The position numbers and the translations under genes are program-made. From assembly GCF_020921035.1 (NCBI RefSeq), contig NC_063151.1:1798001-1862000 (forward strand): DNA of 64,000 bases. Reading direction: 5' to 3'. Source of the stretch: Rhodamnia argentea (lineage: Eukaryota > Streptophyta > Magnoliopsida > Myrtales > Myrtaceae). A model generated the notes under the pieces. That model made no database searches. It was given only the letters and a program-made list of their open reading frames with translations, and was not told where the DNA came from. Position 1 is the first letter of the stretch; every line of letters begins with the position of its first letter. Below, in pieces: positions 12,801-26,088 of this stretch.

Positions 12801-13071
12801 ACAACATTTGCATCTTTCAATTGTTGCAGACAGCATTTAGGGCCAAGGCAAAGGAGTTCCACCCGGATCAGCACCAGGTTAATAAAGGTGGGCTGTGTTT
12901 GTTTGTTGCATAAAGACAGGAAATTGTTCAGCTTGTGCAGGTTCCACGGATTATATTCCTCTTTTTCTGAAGTCTTTCATTTTACGGACAGAAGCTGCAG
13001 AGGCAAAGTTCAAAGAAGTCATGATATCCTATGAAGCTATAAAACAAGAACGAAGGAACAAAATGTACTGA
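9856..13071 (+). CDS. Membrane-anchored protein with C-terminal J-domain (DnaJ-like)
   Basis: A J-domain protein is expected to stimulate an Hsp70 ATPase. Exons: 9856-10002, 10208-10257 approximately (42 coding nt directly after 'ttgttgtag'), 10498-10611, 11509-11744, 12431-12467, 12830-12887 and 12992-13071. The product has 237 residues. Residues ~32-53 form one hydrophobic segment (LYGIFVFGLIGSLVTTFAVL). The middle is charged and aromatic ('EEAWRRYNQRLEEAYEEEME', 'NRERTKYKRSY', 'DDWYWK'). The J-domain is at the C terminus, from about 'PLSHHYSVLGLDR', with the HPD motif at about 203-205 in 'KEFHPDQHQ'. There is no G/F region or zinc finger, so it is a class C (type III) J-protein. Intron phases agree throughout. 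The start is the first ATG after an in-frame stop. It lies 0.87 kb downstream of the aminotransferase on the same strand and is a separate gene. Subcellular location and partner Hsp70 are unknown. Confidence 0.85.
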
Positions 13072-13909
13072 ACAGATCAAAAGTTCACACAGCTTACACA
13101 TTGGTGGATTCCCAAGGGTTTTTCGGTTCAGTGGTGTGCACTCTTGTAAAGAATAGCATGAAAATGGTTGAAACAGTTAGGCCTGAAGATTGCTGTTTCT
13201 TGAAAATCTTTCATCATACATTGTATTGACAGCATAGATGTCAACCAAATGAGCTGTATCGTCATCGAGAAATGCATTGAGCATGGTTGAGTTCAGTCTT
13301 CAAAACATTGATGATCCGCCTCATGAAACTTCATAAATAATTAAGTTTTTGGAGTGAATAATTACGCAATCAGTTCTAAGTGATATCGTAGTTGAAAAGT
13401 TTTGAATTTGATTCCCACACTGTGTTTGCACCTGCTCATTGCCCCCGTCCTTCTTTATATGCCTTAGTTTTTAACAATCCTTGCCCACGGGCCTCGCACA
13501 TTGGGACTACGCTAAAATGGAGGATCCATCAAATGGACCTTCATGTCAGGAGTATTACGATCTACATATATTCTGTGTCATACTCTGGCACTCATTTCTA
13601 TAAATTAATCACGTTGGGCTGGGTGGAGATCACCCTTTCTCAAAAACTACCCAAAGGGAAACTGACAACAACAAAATTCATCTGATAAGATATCTCTGGT
13701 TCGAAGTCACAAAGCCACATATTTGAGAAAATTCCACATGCTAGTTTCTACACCGAGTTATGGACAAGATTTGAATTCCCAAAACTTTTGGACACTCTTG
13801 AAACATTACCCTCCCAACGACCTTGGAACAGGGGAAAGCAGATGCCACTACAAACTGTCCTTGTGTTCATTGAAGCTTATGGCCACTACTTGAGCTTCGC
13901 TTACGGATC
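13072..13909. other. Convergent 3' region between J-protein and squalene epoxidase
   Basis: This 0.84 kb holds the 3' ends of two genes meeting tail to tail. It contains several AATAAA-like words near 13333-13361 but no exon or repeat I can support. The open frame at 13392-13685 has no recognisable motif. Confidence 0.5.
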
Positions 13910-18101
<4,192 letters not shown>

Positions 18102-18385
18102 CTTCTCCGACCAGCCAATGGACGCAGACGACGGCGGGGGCAAGCAACGAGAGAGAGAGAGAGAGAGAGAGAGGAAAGAAGCAGCAACCGCCACCCAACT
18201 CGGGAGAATCTCTCGCTCTCTCTCTCTCTGACGAAGCGCTCCTGGTTTTCTGTTTCCCCTTTTGTCCGATAATGCTCGCGCTTCGCTGGCCCTTGGTTAC
18301 GCTTTTTCTCGATCGACGTGCGTTGTGTCGTGTTGTGTTGTCGTTGTTTTCTTCCGGAGTTTCCGTTTCGCCCCCGAGAGGTCCA

Positions 18386-18394
18386 TATATATAG
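18386..18394 (-). promoter_or_regulatory. Probable TATA box of the squalene epoxidase gene
   Basis: The minus strand reads 'CACTATATATATGGACC', a canonical plant TATA motif, about 285 bp upstream of the SQE start codon. It is followed by a leader containing GA/CT repeats (about 18151-18172 and 18214-18229), a common plant 5'UTR feature. Position and motif support the call; the transcription start has not been measured. Confidence 0.55.
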
Positions 18395-19257
18395 TGAGAG
18401 AGGTCTGACACGTCAGACGACACGGAATACCTCAAACGTGCGCCGCCTGTTTGCTATCTCGCGCCGCTCGCTCCTCGTCCGTTAAGCTGCGCCATCGTCA
18501 CGGTCCGTCCCCCGAAATGGCAAGTGCGCCAGAATTAGGAAGGATTGTGGATTATTTGCGAAAATTTCACCATTGTCGGTCAGTGTTTTTTTTTTTTTTT
18601 GGTTATTAAAAAGAGTGGAAATGTAGTACGTTGCGAATTAGTCGTATGATTTCGTCCGACGATTTTCCTCATCATAAGTATGTATTATATCGTAATTGTG
18701 TCGTCTCATTTTGGTTTGTTTTAATGATTAAATAAAAAAAAGATGCGACGCAATCCCAATCTTCTTTGCATTCCATAAATTGTAAATCATAACATGTTTG
18801 GAGGCATTCACTCATATTTTAACTCGTAATTTATCCTACAATGTTTAGTTGCTGTCCAAACAACATCCGTTAGTTGTGACGTAAACGTCTTAACAGCCGA
18901 ATGCACGAGATATATTACGTGCCATATGATGCAAATTATATTCGCTCTCTGCTGCAGCACTTCTAAGGTACAATGGCGGACCATTGAGTCGCATTTTTCT
19001 GTACACCGTAATATAGACAAAACTTTACGGTTGTTCATACAATTGTCGATGCTCGTGCTCCTTTCCCTTTTCCGCCAGTGATTTTCTTGTTTTTCTCTTT
19101 GTCGCTTTCTCCGCCGCACATCCCTGATCGTCCGCAACTCCAAAAGGCTAGCGAAGGCCCGATGGCGGCGGCAATGAACTCCGGCCAAGATTCATCTGAC
19201 GGCCTCATGTTGGACGAGGGAGGAGGATTTTCGCGGTGCAGTCGTAGACCTTACGAT

Positions 19258-19285
19258 GGTCAATGGTCAATGGTCAATGGTCAAT
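19258..19285 (-). promoter_or_regulatory. Four tandem W-box-like heptamers
   Basis: The plus strand repeats 'ggtcaat' four times without interruption. On the minus strand this reads as four TTGACC cores, the WRKY-binding W-box (TTGACC/T), at exactly 7 bp spacing. The array is about 1.16 kb upstream of the minus-strand SQE start codon. It may be an enhancer element or just a small satellite; no other evidence for function is visible. Confidence 0.4.
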
Positions 19286-19969
19286 CCTTGGGAACGGCTT
19301 CTGCCTCCGATTTTTTTATACGGCGAGAAAAGGATAAAGCAAAGACCTTTGTTTTCGTCTTTTATTCTTTTAACCTTGTTTTGTTTCTGTGGTTGATTCC
19401 ATGTATGTTTGCCACCCGAACTCATGATTCCCCCACAAGGTGACATTTCTTTTCTATCATGACCAGAAAACCACACTGTATATCGGGAAGAACAAGCTTT
19501 CAAAGTGATAATTGCAGAGGGATGAAGTAGGTGAATAATTTAGTTAGTTATTTCTCGATGGGTTAGAGCGACACCGTCGGGTATATGACTAGTTAATGCC
19601 GGTTTTGTTGTAGCCGAAACTTCTTCACTTCCGATCTCAAGCCCCGTTAAAATGGCCCGGCGGGCGGCTCAAGAGAGATCGCGCTCCCTAAAGGCTCGGC
19701 TCACAAGACCCCGGCATGGGTCTAGACAAGCATGTACCCCGACCGCAAGTGATCACCAGCTCTCACTCAGATTCGGACCGAGAGGAAGTGGATTTAGCTT
19801 TATTCTTCATGTTTTGGCCATGTCAATGTCCCAGTAGAAGAGGAAAAACAATAATAATAATAATAAATGCCTTATTATTTTTCGTTAGCCAAGTTGGACG
19901 GAGTTGATGAAAAGATTTAATTGCACTAATTTGACAAATTTTAGAATTTGATTACACCTTCATGATAAG

Positions 19970-20115
19970 TCTTAGGACCAGCCTACCAGGTTACGAAATC
20001 TTGCGCCTTCAATCATGTGTCCCCACCCTCACTTCCGAGAAGGTGGAGAATTGAACTCCCTACCTCCTTCTTCTTAAATGGGAAGTTGGCCACTGGAGCA
20101 ACTCTCGGTGGTTGA
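19970..20115 (-). mobile_element. tRNA-derived SINE relic
   Basis: Read on the minus strand there is a box-A-like 'GAGTTGCTCCAGTGGCC' (about 20091-20106) followed by a box-B-like 'GGGAGTTCAATTCTCC' (about 20045-20061), in the order expected of a pol III promoter. Spacing is a little long. The tail is degenerate, and I see no target duplication. Confidence 0.45.
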
Positions 20116-20157
20116 TAGATATGGAGTTAGAAGGTCTTAACTGAAAAGGAAAGAAAG

Positions 20158-20424
20158 TGATAAGTACATTATCGGTGTTATAACTTTTGTATGATGTTCA
20201 TTTAAGTGTCATAACTTTCAAAACATTTACTTAAGTGCCATAACTTTCAAAAATCGTTCACTTGAGTGCCATGGCTAACGTGGACGCCAAAAAGCTGACG
20301 TGGCACATCGGAAAGCCGACGTGGCATGCCAAAAAAGCCGACGTGAACGTTGGAAAAGTTGATGTAGCACTCAAGTGAACGTCGTACACAAGTTATGACA
20401 TTCACGGTGTACTTATCCCCGAAA
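20158..20424. mobile_element. ~265 bp fold-back element
   Basis: The left end ('gataagtacattatcggtgt', 'ataacttttgtatgatgttc') is matched by the reverse complement of the right end ('gataagtacaccgtgaatgt', 'ataacttgtgtacgacgttc'), giving inverted termini of about 90-100 bp. Inside, the word 'gacgtgg' or 'gacgtga' recurs four or five times at about 20 bp spacing (20280-20350). It has no coding capacity. I call it a MITE-like element; superfamily unknown. Confidence 0.6.
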
Positions 20425-20928
20425 GAAAAGATGCACCGATAAGCTAGAGTTGCTGCACTTATATCTTCATCTTTTTTCTTTAATGAGCCAGGGAACCAGA
20501 TACGTAGCTTATTCATTAATTTCCATTAAAAGAATTATGAAGAGCTGGTAGAAGCTTTAACCATGACAATTGGTGCAGAGTATACTCCATGGACAGACCA
20601 TAATTGTCATTGGTTAAAGTGTTAAACGTGGAAAATTTATGGGACAAAGTACAAAATTTATAGCGTAGCTGCCTACTCCATTCTAAAGTTTAACTTTTTG
20701 ATAATTTATCAATATAGCTCTTTCGGCCAATTTAACCAAAAATCGATGATGTAAATGTCGATCATTCCGCAAGGCACGGCTAGCACTAAAGTGGATAATT
20801 TTTTGATATTTTAAAAAAAAGTTACGAAAATTTTCTTTATCAGCGCTGGTTGTGATCGTGCTACGTAGGACGATCAACGTTTATTTCGACGATTTTCGGC
20901 TAAAATTGATCGGAAGTACTAGATTGAT

Positions 20929-21147
20929 TGTTGGGAGCACGCAAGAGAAGTCCAATACCTTCGTCCAAGGAAATCGTCAAGAGAGAGCCCAAATCCGAAC
21001 CCCGTTAACATATCCAGTTGGACCCACATTTACTCAAAAGCTTAAGTCAATGAGTTATGGGCTAACTTAGATATATTAACTGCTCCACATCACATTAATT
21101 ATCCAATGTGAGACTTCTCTAACACAATTCACACGTGCATTCTAACA
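20929..21147 (-). repeat. 3' LTR of TRIM copy 1
   Basis: This 219 bp repeat is close to identical in length to its partner and differs at scattered positions ('ccaataccttcgtccaagga' versus 'ccgataccttcgtccaagga'). Roughly 85-90% identity by eye argues for an old but recognisable insertion. Confidence 0.8.
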
Positions 21148-21365
21148 ATCTTCCCCTCATGTGTGAGCTCCAGTATTAGGTTTGCTCCCCCTTAATCCAA
21201 GTATCCTTATGCACTAAGATATCTCAACTTGAGCCCGCATTGTTACACCACAACGCCACACCGACTCGGAAACCACGTTGGTTACCAGATTCCTTCATTA
21301 AGATATTCATCAAACACCGAAACAGATTGAAGGTCCACCAATCAACCATCGGCTCTGATACCATT

Positions 21366-21584
21366 TGTTGGGAGTGCACAGCAAAAGTCCGATACCTTCG
21401 TCCAAGGAGATCATCAAGAGAGAGCCCAAGTCCGAATCCCGTTAACATATCCAATTGGACTCACCTTTAGTCAAAAGCTTAAGCTAATGAGTTATGGGCC
21501 AACTTGAATATATTAATTGCTTCACACCACTTTAATTATCCAATGTGGGATTTCTCTAACACAAGTTACACATGTATTCTAACA
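21366..21584 (-). repeat. 5' LTR of TRIM copy 1
   Basis: This is the partner of 20929-21147. Its inner edge is followed after three bases by the initiator-Met-tRNA primer site, which fixes the element's orientation as minus. Confidence 0.8.
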
Positions 21585-21978
21585 TTGACGAATCTCTAAA
21601 AGTTAAGATTGAATTAACTAAATTGAATAATTCAGGACTGGATTGGCATCCGTATAATAAATTTAGGATTCTTTTTATAATAATCCTATGCTAACGAAGG
21701 ATGAATTACTTAGTCTGTACTCATTGGCTCTTGAAATCGGTATCCTCTTTCATGTTCATTATTTTGCCACGCACGTTGTTAACGAAGGATGAATTGCTTT
21801 TTGCATCAACTCTATTTCTGTCTCTTCCACATCATTCTTAAATTGGCATAAGAGCCTCCTTTTCTGATGAAATTCTAATGCACCAGGTGCACTTCGCACC
21901 TCGGTGTACCTCATGCGCCTATGCACCTCGTAGAAAAATAAATCCATCCCGCCGCTAGACAATGCTTACATGTGTGCC

Positions 21979-22375
21979 TAGACATGGCCATAGGCCAATT
22001 TGGGCCCGAAACCCGCCCGTGGGATAATCGGAATTGACCCATTGATCGGAACCGTCGGTTCCAAACCGGAACCGGCCCGACCCCTCGCGGGCCGGTTACG
22101 GTTTAAAAAATTCGGAACCAGCGGCTTCGAACAGGTTTCAAACACCCAAAAAAAAAAAAAAGGGAAAGAGCCAACGGTTCTTTCCCTCCCCCCCCTCCAA
22201 CAGGCCAAATTTGGACCGAATCGAAAGCGGCCCTTAAATTGGCCCGAAATGGGCGGTTTTGAACCGGCACTGGGATCGCCCCTTCAAGGGCCGGTTCCTA
22301 TTCAAGCATGGCCATGAACTGGAACCGCCGGTTCATGAACCAAAATCGGCGGTTCATAGCCCATGGCCATGTTTA
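21979..22375. mobile_element. hAT-type MITE with perfect 8 bp target duplication
   Basis: The left terminus TAGACATGGCCATAGGC and the reverse-complemented right terminus TAAACATGGCCATGGGC form a short inverted repeat. TGTGTGCC lies directly outside both ends (21971-21978 and 22376-22383), an exact 8 bp duplication, as hAT transposases make. The 397 bp interior has no real frame and is built from many alternating 'ggaaccggcccg'/'cggttcc' words, giving strong folding potential, plus a homopurine run near 22150-22170. It is non-autonomous and probably young, because the duplication is intact. Confidence 0.8.
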
Positions 22376-23460
22376 TGTGTGCCTCATTCTCGTCTAAGTA
22401 AGCATCATGATGGTCGTGACAGCGGTAAAGCCTCACCAAATCGAGCCCTTTTTCACAAAGGTGTTTTCTTTCAATATCATTTGTATCACTTAGTCACCAT
22501 TTTTCCAAGCCAACCGTATAAGTCGCTTGATGCTATGATGTTAGCCATATAAACCGCGTCGCTTAATTCTTGTTTGGCAAGCCGCCCGCATCGGGCACTT
22601 GTTGTTTCCCCTTTGATTCTCAACTTTTCGCATGTCGTTTCAAGAAGCTAATATCATTGTTAGATTTGCCGCCCTCGGACCAGCTAGACCTAATGTTTCA
22701 TCATGAACAGCCGTCGAATGCCATCTTGCGCACAACTATGCGTCGTCTCACTACAGATCCACCGAGCTCGCCATTGAGTGCTAATTTCGTGTTCGGCTAT
22801 AGCGGTAACCCATGAATCTAGAATCGCTAGGCGTTCCAACCTAATACCAACAATGCATTTCTCGGACCGAGAAAGCGGAAATGTTTGGCGTTGTATATTC
22901 AAAATCATTAAAGATCGGTTGGCATCATTATGCTCGATAAAAGGAATGAGACAAGCTCCAATAGAAAAATATTGGAAAGGAAAAATACTTCGAAGATCAA
23001 CCTTTTTAACAATGTTTTATTTTATTGTTACGAATTTGAAATTATTCAAATCATTAATTACCGACATTGGTAAACGACCCAAGGTGATTTGATTATAAGT
23101 CAATTCGTGACGGTCATAAGTAGAAAGTTTATATTTTTCAGTCATTGATAAATAATTTGTTGGATAATATTCAACACAGTTACCACAAAAAAACACAACT
23201 TTCGAAATCAATACCGTAATTAAGCAAGCGCTATTTCAAACTTAAGCCGACTAAGTGAGCTTGACTTTGAGGATTATCTAGGATAATTTCCTAAGTTAGA
23301 GATATTATTCTGTTGATTTTATATATCTCTCAAGATTGCGCATATATCTCCCTTTAATTTTGCGTATCTTGATCGATATATATTTCATTCTCTAGTGAGC
23401 TCATAAAGCCTATAAATAGGCTGATACAATCTTATTATAGTGTATCGAATTATACAAAAA

Positions 23461-23651
23461 ATCTTTAAAAAAAAAACATGATATTGGAGCGGGAGGTTAT
23501 GAGTTTAAATCTTTTCGGGCTCTTATTTGCCTTCCCAATGAAACTTTTCACGCTTAATACGTAGGCAAAAAGACCAAATGTGAGAGGTAGTATTAGAATA
23601 ATTAAATATTAAACTACACATTCATTTAACAACTTAAACTTTTAGAACAGT
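23461..23651 (+). mobile_element. Fragment of a second small LTR-type retroelement family
   Basis: A decayed primer-site-like word 'tgatattggagc' (near 23478) is followed by 'gagtttaaatcttttcgggc'. Downstream, 'gtattagaataattaaatat' and 'catttaacaacttaaacttttaga' look like the start of an LTR. The last word is shared with about 2862 and 4117, where a similar 'atggtatttgagagg' word follows. I infer a truncated TRIM-like element, distinct from the 20929-21584 family. Confidence 0.4.
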
Positions 23652-23670
23652 TGGCAATAATTCCACAAAA

Positions 23671-23725
23671 TCTCTCTCTCTCTCACACACACACATGCAC
23701 ACACGCACACACGCATGCACGCATG
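23671..23725. repeat. Compound CT/CA microsatellite
   Basis: A CT run passes directly into CA repeats with interspersed 'atgc' (acacacgcatgcacgcatgc). The run is a simple sequence with no other content. Confidence 0.8.
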
Positions 23726-24800
23726 CTCTTTATCCTTGACTAAGAAATTTCAATCCCAAAAGCTTATACTATGGTATAGTGGAATGAACCATAAGTATAT
23801 AAGGCCCCCCACAACACTTTATCAAAGCAACATGCCTACTTTCATGATCACCATGGGGAGCATTTTTGCTATCTCTTTTGGGACATCTGTACCTAATATT
23901 TGCCAAAATGGTCAGATAATTGCTCTAGGAAGTTCTAAACGTAAGCAGACAATCACGTCAAGAACAAATACACACCCCTGCTCTCGAGCACGAACATGTT
24001 AATTCCTTCATTTTTACTGTCGATGTCTGTTTGTGCTCTTGCAAGGAGGGGCGGATGGCAGGGTGGCCATGGCCAATCAAGACCCCCGGCTGTCGTACAG
24101 TGGAATGACCCCATGAACTTCATTTCTTGCCCCTTTTTGCTTCCTATCTTTTTCCACGTGGAGCCTACCAAGCCGCCAGAAATTAGACTTTATGATTCGG
24201 TTTATTTCGCAAAAATTAAGTAATTTAAAACTAAATTTTAAAAAATGACCGTTCATGTCTCTTATAAAAATAAATAAATAAATAAATACTTTCACTGTCT
24301 ACATAAATATTGAGACACAAATTATTATTGATAATGAAAATATTTTTTATTGACTAATCATTTCAATCGATGCCTGCGATCATCTTCGGGAAAATGTTTT
24401 CAAAAGCACTCATTTTCTGCAAGATGAATAGAACCTAAGAGCCTGTACACTCCATAATCCATACTCGAATTAATGTGTTCACCATAGTCAAAGCATAACC
24501 CCATTGACCGAATTCATCATCGAGCCAAAGTTAGTTTCTCAAGTCGGCATTAGTTTCTAATTTATCTAACAAAATCCATCTATGCGTCATATTCAACTCT
24601 CTTTTCATACAGAATGGGTATTCGAACTTTTGTTTCTACTATTCTCCACATATGAATCTAAATCACCCAACCACGTGGATCGGATAGAGCTCCACCAATA
24701 CAGTGGCGGGCAGGAATCCCGAGACTGCTTTTAAAACGACAGACTTTGTGATTGAAAAATGGAATCTGATGCTTTACCTAAAATAGGTTGTGTTTGGCAC

Positions 24801-24842
24801 AGATTTGTAAGGACTTTAGACCTCTAAAGTCCTTACAAATCT
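24801..24842. repeat. Perfect 20 bp palindrome with 2 bp spacer
   Basis: 'agatttgtaaggactttaga', then 'cc', then its exact reverse complement. Directly after it, 'aaagcaggtcctctcttgctt' appears twice (about 24843-24862 and 24900-24920). The arrangement suggests a tiny fold-back insertion or a palindrome made during repair; function unknown. Confidence 0.75.
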
Positions 24843-25387
24843 AAAGCAGGTCCTCTCTTGCTTAAATGAGAGCTAACATAGGCAAAGCCCAAAGGGTTAA
24901 AGCAGGTCCTCTCTTGCTTTGGCTTTTAGTATTTCGGCAAGCTCTCTCCAAGGATTAACGAACTTTTTCGGTTGCCTTTTTTTAACCTTCGAAAACTTAC
25001 TAAAATTTCGCTTTTACCATCAAATGGCCACTCTAGTGCTTCGTCTTCTTCCTCGTTGAACCCAGATCTAAACTGCAGATGCAAATCTGGTCGTCGATCT
25101 GATGCCCCTCCGATGGTTTGCACGTCTAGATCGACGATTGCAGGTCTGGTCATCGAAGTCACAAGCCCCTCGACGTCACCTCGGCTAGGTCACTCGACCC
25201 CGATGTTTATGCCATGGCAATTGCATCGGCAGATGTGATCATCCCCTCGAGCATCCTTTTCTTCATCTCCAGCCTCGTCATCAATCTCGTTTAGGTAATT
25301 GCACTCCGCACCTCCAATGATCTCCCCGAACTCAAGTTGCAGCTGCTTGACCGCCTAGCCACTCAAAGCTCATTAAATTTCGAGAGG

Positions 25388-26088
25388 AGAATTATCAAAA
25401 ATGGATCTAAACTTATTGTAATTAGGCCATTTTAATCATTGACCTTTTATTCTTTGTCAATTAATTGATAAAATTTTTGTATTTATACCAATTCAGTCAT
25501 TCTAACAATTTGGGCCTAAAATCGTTGACATGGTGCAATCGGCATTAACGTGGACAATTTTTTTTTTTTGTTTTCTTTCTTTTCTTTTTTCTTGTAGCTA
25601 ATCGATGGACCTCAACTACCGGATAGAGATGAGGGCCAGCAAAGTCAACCTCGTCGGCCTTTGGCAAAGCTTCGCTCCCGACAGCCATTGGCGAGGGCAA
25701 GCCTCACCTAGAGACTGCTAGACTGGACCTTACTATTGTTGGGCGAGGTCAAGAGCCCTCACTAGGGGTAGGCAAGGCTCACCCTCTTCTCTAGCCGGTT
25801 GTTGGATCTTGATGACAGGTTGGAGGAAGAACGAAGGGAGAAAAAAAAGAGAAAGAAAAGAACAAATAAATAAAAAAAAACTAACAAATTATATTATTTA
25901 AAATTGTTCACGTCAACGCCGACCACGTCATATCCGCATTGGTCGTGTCATATTAACCATTTTAAGCTAAAATTGGCCAGATAGACTGAATTGACACAAA
26001 TACAAAAGGTTTAGGAATCAACCGACAAAAAAAATTAGAACTGAATTGACACAATCGCAATAGATTTAAGACTTATTTGATAATTTCC
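25388..26088. mobile_element. Non-autonomous element with long inverted repeats (copy B)
   Basis: The left ~180 bp ('attatcaaaaatggatctaa', 'caattcagtcattctaacaa', 'cgttgacatggtgcaatcgg') is matched in inverted order by the right ~180 bp, which reads 'aaattatcaaataagtctta' and 'caattcagtctatctggcca' on the minus strand. The core (about 25600-25810) again contains 'ggcgagggc'-type words, as in copy A. It is about 700 bp long with no reading frame of note. Confidence 0.65.

Larger units (their letters stand above)
18395..20157. other. Intergenic upstream of squalene epoxidase
   Basis: No exon is supportable. The region contains a W-box tandem at 19258-19285 and a tRNA-like SINE relic at about 19970-20115, both described separately. 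The short frames here, for example at 19078-19443, show no family motif. Confidence 0.5.
20929..21584 (-). mobile_element. TRIM retroelement (best preserved copy 1)
   Basis: Two 219 bp direct repeats, 20929-21147 and 21366-21584, flank a 218 bp interior. On the minus strand each LTR starts TGTTAGAAT and ends CCCAACA. Immediately inside the 5' LTR (21366-21584) is a primer-binding site TGGTATCAGAGCC (21351-21363), complementary to the 3' end of initiator methionine tRNA. Just before the 3' LTR is a polypurine tract AGGGGAAGA (about 21149-21158). Flanking pentamers are TTGAT (20924-20928) and TTGAC (21585-21589), a target duplication with one change. There is no gag or pol. The total of 656 bp and the non-coding interior fit terminal-repeat retrotransposons in miniature, which need another element's proteins. 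Confidence 0.85.
20660..21690. mobile_element. Older long-inverted-repeat element interrupted by a TRIM
   Basis: The left part (about 20680-20928) carries family words seen at 731-1612 and 25388-26088 ('gattttcggctaaaattgat', 'cgtgctacgtaggacgatc'). After the TRIM at 20929-21584 the right part resumes to about 21690 ('caggactggattggcatccgtataat', shortened here as the cue 'ggcatccgtataataaattt'). Its reverse complement resembles the left end. I read this as one older element split by the retroelement. The outer edges are uncertain. Confidence 0.45.
22384..25387. other. Intergenic; retroelement fragment, microsatellite and palindrome
   Basis: No exon is supportable. It includes a retroelement-like fragment (23461-23651), a compound CT/CA repeat (23671-23725), an AAAT run near 24268-24287, and the palindrome at 24801-24842. 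The remaining sequence is unremarkable AT-rich DNA. Confidence 0.5.

Noticed and set aside
18795-19188. 126-residue minus-strand frame upstream of squalene epoxidase
   Set aside because: Composition is Arg-rich and unstructured, there is no motif, and no leader or splice sites are evident.
21224-21470. Overlapping ~76-residue frames on both strands
   Set aside because: They lie across a TRIM LTR and interior and have no gag/pol similarity.
22000-22317. 105-residue Pro/Gly-rich frame
   Set aside because: It is a translation of the repetitive hAT-type MITE interior.
23671-23725. CRISPR-like or regulatory array
   Set aside because: It is a compound CT/CA microsatellite in a plant nuclear genome.
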